64,000 nucleotides of DNA from CAVVUC01 sp963751395 (GTDB taxonomy: Bacteria; Verrucomicrobiota; Verrucomicrobiia; Chthoniobacterales; Chthoniobacteraceae), in assembly GCA_963751395.1 (NCBI GenBank), contig CAVVUC010000002.1, positions 1,922,001 to 1,986,000 on the forward strand, in the 5' to 3' direction. The notes below the pieces were generated by a model. The model saw nothing but the letters and a program-made list of their open reading frames with translations, did not search any database and was not told where the DNA came from. This document shows positions 54,538 to 63,993 of this stretch, piece by piece (the first letter of the stretch is position 1; every line of letters begins with the position of its first letter). The translations under genes were made by a program, and so were the position numbers.

Positions 54538-57090
54538 TTACTTGATCAACTGCTCGAGCGCCGCATCCGGCTCCGCGCCCAGTTCGGTTGCCCGCTTGTA
54601 ATACTTCAGCGCCTTCTCTTTGTCGGGCGGCTGGCGGGTCGCAAAGATGACCGCCATGTTGAAGTTCGCGTCGGCGTAGTTCGGATCGAGCGCGAGAGCG
54701 GTCTCCAGTTCTTTGGTCGCGGCTTCCTGCCAGCCTTTCTGGCTCGCCGTGATGCCGAGATAATTGTGGGCGACGGGATACTTCGGATTGATCGCCAGAG
54801 CTTTGGTGAGCGCGTTGATCGCCTCGTCGTATTTGCCCTGCTGGTAGTAAACGATCCCGAGCGTGCATTGGGAAAACGAATCCTGCGGGGAAACGGCGAT
54901 GGCTTTCTTGAACGCCTCCTCGGCCAGCTTGAGCTTGCCGGCACGGAACCGAACGACACCAAGGTTCGAGAGCGCGTAGATGTTGTTCGGCGCCTTGCTC
55001 AGAATCCTTTCATACGCCTTCTCCGCTTCGCGATAATTGGCCCGGTCGAATTGCTCCTTCGCTTCGCGGGCAAGCGGCAGAAGGTCATCGGGGATGTTGG
55101 GAGCCGTAGAAGTCTCGACAGCGGGCGCTCCATCGGGCTTCGCTTGTCCCTTTGCAGGCGGTTCGTTTTTCGCGAGTGTCATCGCGTCTTTTACAGGCAG
55201 ATCCTCTCCCGTTTCCGCGGGCTTTGTCGGCGCAGGAGTTGTAGCCGGCGCGGGCTTTTCGGGTTTGGGTTCTTCCGTCGGCTTCGCCGTTTCGGGCGAA
55301 GGCGATGTCGGAGTTTCGGCTGCTGCGGCTGGAGGAGTTGCTCCGGGTTTTGCAGCCGCGATCGAAATCGCCGTCGAAGACGAGTCGGTGTCGAGAATCT
55401 CGATCTGCGGTTGTTTGAAAAGCGCCCGCTCCTTTTCCGTGAGCTTCACGACCGGCTGGCCAAGGTAATCGATCTGCTCCATGAGCACGTTCGATTGCAC
55501 CTCGAGCTTTTTCAGCTCGGAGATCACCAGCTTCTTCGACTGGTCGCGCCGCGACTGCTCCTTGAGCTGGCGCAGCACAATACCCCGCAGCAAATCATTT
55601 TCGTCGGTGAGTTTCTTCCTCTCCTCGGAACCGGTGGCGGTCGATTTCAAATACGCGAGTTCGCTGTTGGCCGCGTCGAACTGCGTCTGCAATTCGGCGA
55701 TGGAGCTTTGAAAGTCGTGGCTCTGCTGTTGCGCGGCGGCGAGCTGCTCCTTCACGTCGCCCACTTCCTTTTTCAGGCTCGCGATCATTGCGTCCTTCTT
55801 CGGCATTTCGATGTTGAACTGCTGGATCGTTTTTTCCGCGGCGCCGAGCTTCTGCATGAGCGCGGCGTTGTCGGCCATCAGCTTGTCCACCTGCTTCGAC
55901 GCCGCCCGCACCTTCGCGAGATCGGCCAGCGCCTGGTCGCGCTGTTTCGCCATCGAATCGCGCTCCTTGCCGACGTTTTCGATTTCCTTCTTCGCGTCGG
56001 CCAGCTTGCCGTTCAGATCCTCGGCCTGCTTTCGCGCCGAGTCGCGCTCCTTGCCGAGCGACGCGAGCTGCTTCTGCGCATCGTCCAGCCTGCCCTGGAT
56101 CTCGCTCGAAGCCTGCCGCGCCGCCTCGCGGTCCTTCGTCAGCGCCTCGACTTTTTTCTTCGAGGCCTCGAGTTCCGAGGCGAGCTTCGCGGCATCGGCA
56201 AATTTCGCCTCGAGTTCCTTCGTTTTCGCCGTGACCGCATCACGCTCTTTCGCGACCGCCTCGGCCGTCTTCCGGGCTTTCCCGAGCCGCCGCGTATTGT
56301 CGCTGTTGACCTGATCGGCCGCGTCCCGCTCGGCCCGTGCATCTTCCAACGCAACCTGAAGGCGCGTGATCTCCGCCTTCAATGCCGCGCGTCCCGCGTC
56401 ATCTCCGGTGCCGCCTTTGGTCACCGCGTTCTTGAGCTGCTCCTGAACCTGCTTGAGCTTCGACTTCGTTTCCGTGTCGCTGGTTTTTACCTGGTCGAGT
56501 TCTTTGATCGCCGCATCGAGGCGGGTGGCGATCGCTTCCTTTTCCTGCTGGACCGTTTTGATTTGCTCGCGGGAATCGTTGAGTTCCCTCTGCAATTGCG
56601 CGATGCGGTTTTTGATTTCACGCGTCGCCTGATCCGCGACTTCGCTCGGCAGCTCTCCCCCGCCAGAAGTGGAAACCGTGGGAGCGGATGTGCGCGGTTC
56701 ATCGCGCTGCGGAAGCGGCGCCTCGAGTTCACTCGGCAATCCACCCGGCATCCCCGTGGTCGTCGGCGGGGGCTCAGCCACACCCGGTCCCATCGAGGCG
56801 ATTTTTTCCTGGAGCTTCCCGATGTTTTCCGAGGTCCTCTTTTTCCGATACTCGACGATCAACGGCTGCCAGGTCGGGAATTTTTCGTGGACCTGCTCGA
56901 GCAGGCTCGCGGCGTAACGATATTTCGACAGCGCCAACTTCCACTGACCTTCACGTTCCAGCTTCTCGCCCTGTTGCACGGACATGTAGGCGTTCAGGAA
57001 CATCTCCAACGGATCGTTCAATTGTGCGTTCGAAAGAGATGCTCCAAAGCCAAGCGCGCAGAGGAAAACTAGGACAAAAAATCGCTGCAT
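54538..57090 (-). CDS. Periplasmic coiled-coil protein with C-terminal TPR repeats
   Basis: An 850-residue protein. Signal peptide MQRFFVLVFLCALGFGASLS ends before NAQLND. A short helical domain (25-100) precedes a very long coiled coil (about 145-560) built from heptads such as KERDSARKQAEDLNGKLADAK and KQVDKLMADNAALMQKL; then an Ala/Pro/Thr/Lys linker (about 600-690) and four to five TPR units (about 695-850, e.g. YALSNLGVVRFRAGKLKLAEE and PVAHNYLGITASQKGWQEAA). It probably spans or organises the periplasm by binding partners through the TPRs. I do not recognise a named family. Same operon as the secreted hypothetical protein downstream. Confidence 0.75.
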   Translation of the reverse strand: MQRFFVLVFLCALGFGASLSNAQLNDPLEMFLNAYMSVQQGEKLEREGQWKLALSKYRYAASLLEQVHEKFPTWQPLIVEYRKKRTSENIGKLQEKIASMGPGVAEPPPTTTGMPGGLPSELEAPLPQRDEPRTSAPTVSTSGGGELPSEVADQATREIKNRIAQLQRELNDSREQIKTVQQEKEAIATRLDAAIKELDQVKTSDTETKSKLKQVQEQLKNAVTKGGTGDDAGRAALKAEITRLQVALEDARAERDAADQVNSDNTRRLGKARKTAEAVAKERDAVTAKTKELEAKFADAAKLASELEASKKKVEALTKDREAARQASSEIQGRLDDAQKQLASLGKERDSARKQAEDLNGKLADAKKEIENVGKERDSMAKQRDQALADLAKVRAASKQVDKLMADNAALMQKLGAAEKTIQQFNIEMPKKDAMIASLKKEVGDVKEQLAAAQQQSHDFQSSIAELQTQFDAANSELAYLKSTATGSEERKKLTDENDLLRGIVLRQLKEQSRRDQSKKLVISELKKLEVQSNVLMEQIDYLGQPVVKLTEKERALFKQPQIEILDTDSSSTAISIAAAKPGATPPAAAAETPTSPSPETAKPTEEPKPEKPAPATTPAPTKPAETGEDLPVKDAMTLAKNEPPAKGQAKPDGAPAVETSTAPNIPDDLLPLAREAKEQFDRANYREAEKAYERILSKAPNNIYALSNLGVVRFRAGKLKLAEEAFKKAIAVSPQDSFSQCTLGIVYYQQGKYDEAINALTKALAINPKYPVAHNYLGITASQKGWQEAATKELETALALDPNYADANFNMAVIFATRQPPDKEKALKYYKRATELGAEPDAALEQLIK

Positions 57091-57237
57091 AGAAAAAGGA
57101 GCCGCAAAGCTACTTCAGAACATTTTTCGTTGCAACAGTTCCGTGGACGCAAAATCCCGTCACATTCGCGTGACGAAACCGCTCGTCGATTGACACCACT
57201 TGAGCCGGGATGCTAGCTTCCGCGCAACTTTTCGGAA

Positions 57238-57840
57238 ATGTTAGACCACCAAGTCCTCGTGCTGAACCGGCTCTGGCAGGCGGTGAATGTCTGCTCCGTC
57301 CGTCGCGCCTTCTCGCTGCTCTGCCAGGGGCACGCCCAGGTGGTTTATTCCGACGCGCAGAACAATTATCTCACGCACGACTTCGATAGCTGGCGCGACT
57401 TTTCCGAGCGTGAACCGGAGCAGGAGATGGTGCATGCGATCTCTTTCAAAATCCGCATCCCGCGCATCATCGTGCTGATGCTCTTCGACCGGATGCCGAA
57501 GAAGGAGGTGAAATTCACGCGGCACAACATCTTCGAGCGCGACAAAAACACCTGCCAGTATTGCGGAAAAGTCTTCGACCGGGGCGACCTGAATCTCGAC
57601 CACGTCATCCCGCGCGACAAAGGCGGGCAGACGACCTGGGAAAACATCGTGTGCTCGTGCATCCCGTGCAACACGCGCAAGGGCAACCGCCTCACGCACG
57701 AGGCGCACATGCACCTCATCCGCAAACCGACGCGCCCGAAGTGGCGGCCCTTCGTGCATCTGACCTTCAACGGCCAGCAGCACGAAAGCTGGCGCCATTT
57801 CGTCGACCTCGCGTACTGGAACGTCGAACTTGGCGATTAG
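57238..57840 (+). CDS. HNH endonuclease family protein
   Basis: A 200-residue protein. An N-terminal domain (VLVLNRLWQAVNVCSVRRAF, QVVYSD) typical of bacterial HNH proteins with a RRxFxLL segment is followed by the HNH core: zinc pair CQYCGKVF, DHVIPRDKGG with the catalytic His, ENIVCSC and zinc pair CIPCNTRKG. Stand-alone HNH nucleases of this type are widespread and chromosomal; the role (repair, recombination or phage-related) is unknown. No methylase or intron features adjoin it. Confidence 0.9.
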   Translation: MLDHQVLVLNRLWQAVNVCSVRRAFSLLCQGHAQVVYSDAQNNYLTHDFDSWRDFSEREPEQEMVHAISFKIRIPRIIVLMLFDRMPKKEVKFTRHNIFERDKNTCQYCGKVFDRGDLNLDHVIPRDKGGQTTWENIVCSCIPCNTRKGNRLTHEAHMHLIRKPTRPKWRPFVHLTFNGQQHESWRHFVDLAYWNVELGD

Positions 57841-57948
57841 CCCTCTCGAAAACCGGCTGCCGGCGGTGCTTGGCGCGGATGTTCGAACCGGTAATACACC
57901 AATCTTTCCCAAGGTGTTTTCCGCGATAGGTCTCAGCGCGGAGATCTC

Positions 57949-58698
57949 TCAGAATTCGTAACTGCCGAGTTCCTGCGCTTTTTCGGTCGCGGGGAAGATA
58001 TTCTGCGCGCGGGCGAGGCACCCGGCATCGAGGAGCGACTCCGGCGGCAGATGCACCAGCAGCAAACGGCGCGCAACGGCCCGCGCAGCGATGTTGGCGG
58101 CGTCTTCAGCGGTAGTGTGTCCGGGAAAGGCGCCGGTGGCCTCATGGACCAGAATGTCGCAACCGCGTGCCAGCGCGCAGATCGCATCGCACGGCTCCGT
58201 GTCACAGGAATAAGCGACCGTGCCGCCGCCCGCGCCGGCCACGCGCAGGCCGATTGTGGGCACGCCATGAATGCCCGGCGTGGCGTTGATCTTCCACACA
58301 TCGGTCTCGATCACCGCCGCGTTCTCCTCGTGTGCGATCCCGGTCCATTGGATCGAAGGGAGACCCTCCCAGCCGCTGGTGTCAAATGAAGCGAAAGTGC
58401 GTCGCGCCTGCGCGAGCGCCGGAGCGATTCCATGCACGGCGATCGGCCGCCGCCGGCCGGCGATCCAGATTTTTTCCATGAAAAGCGGGAAGCCGCCGGC
58501 ATGATCGGGATGCTCGTGCGTGATGATTAGCGCGTCGATGCAGTCGAGCGGCACGTCCGCCTGCATGAGCCGCTGCACGACATCGCCGCCGCAATCCACA
58601 ACGATCACCGATCGTTCATGTTCAAACGCAAGCATCGTGGTGGTGCGATGCGGATCGCTGATCGAGGCGCCTGTGCCGAGAAGATGAAGCGTTGCCAT
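57949..58698 (-). CDS. MBL-fold hydrolase, RNase Z-like
   Basis: A 249-residue protein. LLGTGASISDPHRTTT and VVDCGGDVVQRL open an RNase Z/ElaC-type beta-lactamase fold. Zinc ligands are in ITHEHPDHAGGFPL (HxHxDH), PGIHGVPTIGLRV, YSCDTEPCD (Asp), HEATGAFPGHTTAEDAA and LLVHLPP. The substrate-binding exosite of true RNase Z is not obvious, so it could be an RNase Z relative acting on other esters. Convergent with the HNH gene, 108 bp between stops. Confidence 0.82.
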   Translation of the reverse strand: MATLHLLGTGASISDPHRTTTMLAFEHERSVIVVDCGGDVVQRLMQADVPLDCIDALIITHEHPDHAGGFPLFMEKIWIAGRRRPIAVHGIAPALAQARRTFASFDTSGWEGLPSIQWTGIAHEENAAVIETDVWKINATPGIHGVPTIGLRVAGAGGGTVAYSCDTEPCDAICALARGCDILVHEATGAFPGHTTAEDAANIAARAVARRLLLVHLPPESLLDAGCLARAQNIFPATEKAQELGSYEF

Positions 58699-58977
58699 AA
58701 TGTCGGCTCAAACAAGAACCGGTGTGCGGAGGAAAACAAGGATCATCGACCGGCTGAGAGCCGCGGCCTGATTTTCTTCGTATGAGAGTCCGCGCTTCAA
58801 AGGTCGTGTTTATCCACCACAAGGGATGGACCTCCGACAGTCCGAGTTTCAAAAGCGAAACCCACGCCTTTCCGATTAGCCGAATTGCGCCCCGCCGGCT
58901 TCACAATAAAGAGAAAAAGTCTTGCCCTGAATGTCCGCTTTGGGAAAGTGACCGCCCACTTTCACAAACAGAAAACC

Positions 58978-60435
58978 ATGGTCGAATTCAAAAACAAAAT
59001 CCTCTTCGTCGGCTTCGGGGCCGTTGCCCAATGCACGCTCCCAATTTTGGAGAAATCCATCAACGTCCCTCTCTCGAACATCACGGTGATGGATTTCGAG
59101 AACCAGGAGGGTCTGCTGAAGGACTGGATCGCGCGCGGCGTGAAGTGGGTGCGCGATCGAGTGACACGGGAGAACCTCGGCTCGCTCCTTGGCCGGCACG
59201 TTGGCAAAGGCGACCTTATCATTGATCTCGCGTGGAACATCGACGCGTGTGAGATCCTCGACTGGTGCCACAAACACGGCGTTCTTTACATCAACACCTC
59301 CGTTGAAGTTTGGGATCCTTACGCCAGCGGCGAGCACCAGCACCCCACGGAGAAGACTCTTTACTGGCGGCACATGAATGTCCGCCGGCTCAAGGCCGGT
59401 TGGAGCGAGTCCGGCCCGACTGCGGTCCTGGAGCACGGCGCGAACCCGGGCTTGATCTCGCACTTTACAAAACAAGGATTGCTGGATATTGCCGCGAAGC
59501 TTCTCGACGACAAGAAGGTCTCAGGCGCGGACGCGGAACAGATCACCGACTTCGTTGCCCGGCGCGTCTATAACAAGCTGGCGCAGAAACTGGGAGTCAA
59601 AGTCATCCATTGCAGCGAGCGCGACACGCAGATTTCCAACAAGCCGAAACAGGTGGATGAGTTCGTCAACACCTGGAGCATCGAGGGATTCCGCGAGGAA
59701 GGCACCACCACCGCCGAAATGGGCTGGGGCACCCATGAAAAAACATTGCCGCTTTACGCCTACTCGCACGCGGAAGGCCCGCAGAACCAAATCTGCCTTG
59801 CGCGCATGGGCATCAACACATGGGTGCGGTCGTGGGTTCCCAACTACAACATCCTCGGCATGGTCGTCCGCCACGGGGAAGCGTTCACCATCTCCGATCA
59901 CCTCACGGTCTGGGAGGACGGCAAAGCCGTTTACCGCCCGACGATGCACTACGCCTATTGCCCGTGCGACAACGCGATCATCTCGCTGAACGAACTGCGC
60001 GGCTACGACTACCAGCTCCAGCCGTCACTCCGCATCATGAACGACGAGATCACCTCCGGCGCGGACATTCTCGGCGCGCTGCTCATGGGCCACGCGTATA
60101 ACTCCTGGTGGACCGGCAGCGATCTCAGCATCGATGAATCCCGCCGCCTCGTTCCGCACCAGAATGCCACGACGATGCAGGTCGCCATCTCCGTTGTCGC
60201 AGCGGCGTCGTGGATGATCGAGCACCCGGACCGGGGCATCGTCGTCCCGGATGACATGCCGCACGACTACATTCTCGGCATCTCGAAGCCCTACCTCGGC
60301 AACTTCATTTCCACGCCGTCCGACTGGACGCCGCTCAAGGATCGCAAACACTTCTTCGGAAAATACAGCAAGCCCGATCTCGACGTGGCCGATCCGTGGC
60401 AGTTCAAGAACTTCCTCGTCACCTCCGAAGACTAG
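58978..60435 (+). CDS. hss: Homospermidine synthase
   Basis: A 485-residue NAD-dependent enzyme of the saccharopine-dehydrogenase-like fold. ILFVGFGAVAQCTLPILEK near the N-terminus is the dinucleotide loop of bacterial Hss. Other family features are VSGADAEQITDFVARRVYN, FREEGTTTAEMGWGTHE, WVPNYNILGMVVRHGE and late DDMPHDYIL. The length fits Hss (about 480). Reaction: two putrescine to homospermidine plus ammonia. ATG 58978 follows an A/C-rich leader; upstream in-frame codons are unconserved. The decarboxylase gene follows by 3 bp, so polyamine supply and use are coupled. Confidence 0.9.
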   Translation: MVEFKNKILFVGFGAVAQCTLPILEKSINVPLSNITVMDFENQEGLLKDWIARGVKWVRDRVTRENLGSLLGRHVGKGDLIIDLAWNIDACEILDWCHKHGVLYINTSVEVWDPYASGEHQHPTEKTLYWRHMNVRRLKAGWSESGPTAVLEHGANPGLISHFTKQGLLDIAAKLLDDKKVSGADAEQITDFVARRVYNKLAQKLGVKVIHCSERDTQISNKPKQVDEFVNTWSIEGFREEGTTTAEMGWGTHEKTLPLYAYSHAEGPQNQICLARMGINTWVRSWVPNYNILGMVVRHGEAFTISDHLTVWEDGKAVYRPTMHYAYCPCDNAIISLNELRGYDYQLQPSLRIMNDEITSGADILGALLMGHAYNSWWTGSDLSIDESRRLVPHQNATTMQVAISVVAAASWMIEHPDRGIVVPDDMPHDYILGISKPYLGNFISTPSDWTPLKDRKHFFGKYSKPDLDVADPWQFKNFLVTSED

Positions 60436-60438
60436 CTC

Positions 60439-61572
60439 ATGGAGAAATCCCAACTCGTCCGGCTGGCGCGCGAACACGGCACGCCGCTCTTTGTCATCGA
60501 CCACAAGGTTCTGCGGGAGACTTACCTTCAGTTCAAAAAGCACCTTCCGCGCGTCCAGGCTTATTACGCCGTAAAGTCGAACCCGCATCCGGAGATCGTG
60601 CGGACTCTTTACAAGATGGGGGCGAGCTTCGACGTGGCATCCATGCCGGAGTTCGAAGTGGTGCATGACAATATCAAGCACCTGCCGGCAAAGGAGCGTC
60701 AGGATTTCATCTGGGACAAGATCATCTACGCCAACCCGATCAAAGCCATCGAAACTCTCGAAGCTCTTGATTGCTACAAGATACTCCTGACCTACGACAA
60801 CATCGAAGAGGTAAGGAAGATCAAGAAGCACGCCCCCCACTCCGGGCTGGCGCTGCGTCTGCAAGTTCCCAACACCGGCTCGGTTGTCGAGCTCTCGTCC
60901 AAGTTCGGCTGTCCTCCGGGCGAGGCGGTTGACCTCATGCTGGCGGCAAAGGATGCGGGGCTTGGCGTGGAAGGCATCAGCTTCCACGTCGGCAGCCAAT
61001 GCACAAATTTCGAGAACTATGTCCAGGCGCTCAACTTGTCCGCCGGCATTTTCAACGAAGCCAACAGCCGCGGCCTTAATCTCAAGCTCATCGACATCGG
61101 CGGCGGCTTCCCCGCTCCATACGACAGGCAGGTAAAGCCATTCCGGGAACTCGCGAAGAAGATCAACTCGGAGATCAACCGGCTTTTTCCAAAGGACATC
61201 GAAATCCTCGCCGAACCGGGTCGTTTCCTGTGCGCCACCTGCGCCACGCTTGTGGCGAAAGTCATAGGCAAAGCCGACCGCAACGGCAAACGCCTCTATT
61301 ACATCGACGACGGCATTTACCACACCTACTCCGGCGTCCTGTGCGACCACATTCCCTACGGAGTGAAAGCGTTCAAGAAAGGTCCGACCCGCATCTGTTC
61401 GGTATTCGGCCCCACCTGCGATGCGCTCGACACGATCTCGCTGGCGAACGAACTGCCGGAGCTGAAGATCGGAGACTTCGTTTACACGGAAAACATAGGC
61501 GCCTACACATGGGCCTCCTCCACGAACTTCAACGGCTTCCCTCCGGCAAAGGTCATCCACATCAACAAGTAA
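60439..61572 (+). CDS. Ornithine decarboxylase, fold-III PLP type
   Basis: A 377-residue alanine-racemase-fold decarboxylase. PLP lysine is in VQAYYAVKSNPHPE, with SFHVGSQ, IDIGGGFPAPY and EILAEPGRFLCA phosphate/PLP loops and the substrate motif FGPTCDALD (Cys and Asp of the partner subunit). The GPTCDALD form and short length favour ornithine decarboxylase, but lysine/ornithine or carboxynorspermidine decarboxylases share the fold. Putrescine made here would feed homospermidine synthase encoded 3 bp upstream. Transcription probably ends at the 61635 palindrome. Confidence 0.88.
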   Translation: MEKSQLVRLAREHGTPLFVIDHKVLRETYLQFKKHLPRVQAYYAVKSNPHPEIVRTLYKMGASFDVASMPEFEVVHDNIKHLPAKERQDFIWDKIIYANPIKAIETLEALDCYKILLTYDNIEEVRKIKKHAPHSGLALRLQVPNTGSVVELSSKFGCPPGEAVDLMLAAKDAGLGVEGISFHVGSQCTNFENYVQALNLSAGIFNEANSRGLNLKLIDIGGGFPAPYDRQVKPFRELAKKINSEINRLFPKDIEILAEPGRFLCATCATLVAKVIGKADRNGKRLYYIDDGIYHTYSGVLCDHIPYGVKAFKKGPTRICSVFGPTCDALDTISLANELPELKIGDFVYTENIGAYTWASSTNFNGFPPAKVIHINK

Positions 61573-61634
61573 GCGGGTTCGTGGTTCGCCACGACGCGGG
61601 TGGCTGCCTGCCTCATAGAACCAACCACAAACAA

Positions 61635-61719
61635 CGTGTCATTCTGGGCGCAGCGAAGAATCCCGCGAATCACACCAAGCGACGTTTGCGGGATTCTTCG
61701 CTGCGCCCAGAATGACACG
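61635..61719. repeat. Long perfect palindrome, 32-bp arms
   Basis: Left arm 61635-61666 (cgtgtcattctgggcgcagc and onward) is perfectly complementary to right arm 61688-61719, around a 21-nt loop. It lies between the decarboxylase and uvrB genes. It has no T-tract. A decayed relative lies at 53561-53626. Terminator-like folding is possible, but the high conservation of the arm across two sites points to a mobile palindrome. Confidence 0.9.
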
Positions 61720-61820
61720 CAATGAGAGAGCCGTGCAAGAACAGTCAAATTATCTTTGATGGAGGGTATCACAACTCGTCGGCAAATGACGAACAGGCCG
61801 GCGCATGTTAGTCTGGTCGG

Positions 61821-63993
61821 ATGGATTTCCAACTCGCGTCGAACTACGAGCCAAAGGGCGATCAGGAGCAGGCCATCGCCAAGCTGACGAAGTCGCTTGA
61901 AGCAGGCAACCGGCACCAGACGCTGCTCGGCGTGACCGGCTCGGGAAAGACGTTCACCGCTGCCAACGTGATTCGCAACCTCGGCCGGCCGACGCTGGTG
62001 ATGTCGCACAACAAGACGCTGGCCGCGCAGCTTTACTCCGAGTTCAAGCAGTTCTTCCCGGAGAACGCGGTCGAGTATTTCGTGAGCTATTTCGATTACT
62101 ACCAGCCGGAGGCTTACATCCCGCGCTCGGACACCTACATCGAAAAGGACTCGTCGATCAACGAGGAGATCGAGCGGTTGCGGCTGTCAACGACGAGCGC
62201 GTTGCTGTCGCGGCGCGATGTGATCGTGGTCGCGAGCGTCTCGTGCATCTACGGCTTGGGATCGCCGGAAGATTACATGAACATGCTGCTCACACTGAAG
62301 CTCGGGCAGGAGACGACGCGCGAGGCGGTGCTCTCGAAGCTGGTGGACATGCTTTACGAGCGCAATGACATCGCGTTCCAGCGCGGGCGGTTCCGCGTGC
62401 GTGGCGACGTCGTCGAGGTGCATCCTGCGAACGTCGATGAGGAGGCGATCCGGTTGGAATTTTTCGGCGACGAGATCGACAAGATTTCCAGGTTCGATCC
62501 CCTCACCGGCCACACGCACGAGCAGCTTTCGGTGATGACGTTTTATCCGGCGAAACAGTTCGTCACGCCTGCGGATAAGCTGCGGCGGGCGCTGGAGACG
62601 ATTCGCGAGGAAATGACGGAGCGGGTCGTGTGGTTCGAGAAACAAGGCAAGCTCCTCGAAGCGCAGCGCATCAAGATGCGGACGGAATACGATCTTGAGA
62701 TGATGCAGGAGATGGGGTTTTGCAGCGGCATCGAGAATTACTCGCGGCACCTGAGCGGGCGTCCGCCGGGGTCGCGACCGTTCACGTTGCTGGATTTTTT
62801 CCCGAAGGACTACCTGCTCGTCGTCGATGAATCGCACGCAACGGTGCCGCAGATCGGCGGCATGTACGAAGGCGACAAGTCCCGCAAATCGGTGCTTGTC
62901 GAGTACCGGCTTCCGCCTGCCGAGCGCGCTGGACAACCGCCCGCTGACGTTCGCGGAGTTCATGTCGATGACGAACCAGATCATCTATGTAAGCGCAACA
63001 CCGGCGGAGTTTGAGCTGAAGAACAGCGTCGTAGGTAACACGGACTATTTTGAAAAGCGGATACCGGAAAGCGGATACCGGAAAGAGAGTCCGCAACTTG
63101 CCTTCTCTCCGCAATCCGCAATCCGCGATCCGCAATCGTTCGATGTCCACACGCCCGGCGCGCGATTGATCGTCGAGCAGATCATCCGTCCGACCGGGCT
63201 GCTCGATCCGTGCATCACCATTCGTCCGCTCAAGGATCAGATCGATGAGACGATGGAGTTGTGCCGGCAGCGCGTGGAAAAAAGCGAGCGCGTTCTCATC
63301 ACCACGCTCACCAAGCGCACCGCCGAGGATCTCGCCGACTACCTGCGCGATGTCGGCCTGAAAGTGCGCTACCTGCACAGCGACATCGACACGATCGAGC
63401 GCGTGGAAATTCTGCGGGCGCTGCGTGCGGCGGAGTTCGACATTCTCGTCGGCATCAATCTGCTCCGCGAAGGTCTCGACCTGCCGGAGGTGTCGCTCGT
63501 CTGTATTCTCGACGCCGACAAGGAGGGCTATCTGCGCTCGCAGACTTCGCTGATCCAGACGGCCGGGCGCGCGGCGCGGCATGTGAACGGAGAGGTCGTT
63601 CTTTTCGCCAACACGATCACGCAGAGCATGCAGAAACTGATCGCCGTGACGGAGTATCGGCGGACGAAGCAAATGGAATACAACGAGCAGCACGGGATCA
63701 CGCCGCGCAGCGTGCAGCGGGCGGTGCAGGAAAGCCTGCACACGATCTTGCGCGGGCGCGAAGTCGAGGAATCCGTCGTGCGCGAAGCCGGAGGCGATTT
63801 CAACGTGACCGAAGTGCTGCGCGAGCTTCAGCAGGAGATGGAAATCGCGGCGGCAAATCTCGAATACGAGCGCGCGGCTTTGCTCCGGGATCAGATCATG
63901 GAACTCAAGGAGGGCACCGGCATTTCCAAAATCGAACCGAAGCGCAAACCGGTGAAATACGGGAAGCCGAAACGCAAGCCGGTTCGTGCGTAG
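61821..63993 (+). CDS. uvrB: UvrB excision nuclease subunit, frameshifted, with in-frame insertion
   Basis: UvrABC helicase-like damage-binding subunit. The first part has Walker A GVTGSGKTF, the beta-hairpin region YYQPEAYIPRSDTYIEKDSS, SVSCIYGLGSP and DESHATVPQ (DEAD-like box). After LVEY (to 62907) the frame shifts by one base: an extra C at 62907-62908 lets GFRLPSALDNRPLTF continue in the next frame, through YVSATPAEFEL, EQIIRPTGLLDP, RVLITTLTKRTAEDLADYL, GINLLREGLDLPEVSLV and QTAGRAARHVNGEV, then a UVR domain and basic tail. About 40 extra residues lie between AEFELKNS and IVEQIIRPTG, encoded by a palindromic repeat. Frameshift may be a sequencing error; if real, the gene is broken. Confidence 0.9.
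63025..63150 (+). repeat. Palindromic element inserted in frame inside uvrB
   Basis: Direct repeats of gcggataccggaaa (twice, 63058-63082) and of ccgcaatccgcaatccgcg (63108-63127) form an imperfect inverted pair (ggaaagagag against cttctctcc). It encodes about 40 residues absent from ordinary UvrB. Its composition resembles the gcggaatgcggaac element in the gmhB-like gene. Confidence 0.7.

Noticed and set aside
54766..57072. A 768-codon open frame antisense to the coiled-coil/TPR gene
   Set aside because: Arg/Leu/Phe-rich mirror of the Lys/Glu coiled-coil codons; the opposite strand has signal peptide and TPRs.
60025..61560. A 511-codon open frame antisense to the homospermidine operon
   Set aside because: It spans two well-supported genes on the other strand and shows no recognisable domain.
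61635..61719. Possible CRISPR or attachment site at the long palindrome
   Set aside because: Only two arms, perfectly inverted, with no regular spacers, no integrase and no cas gene.
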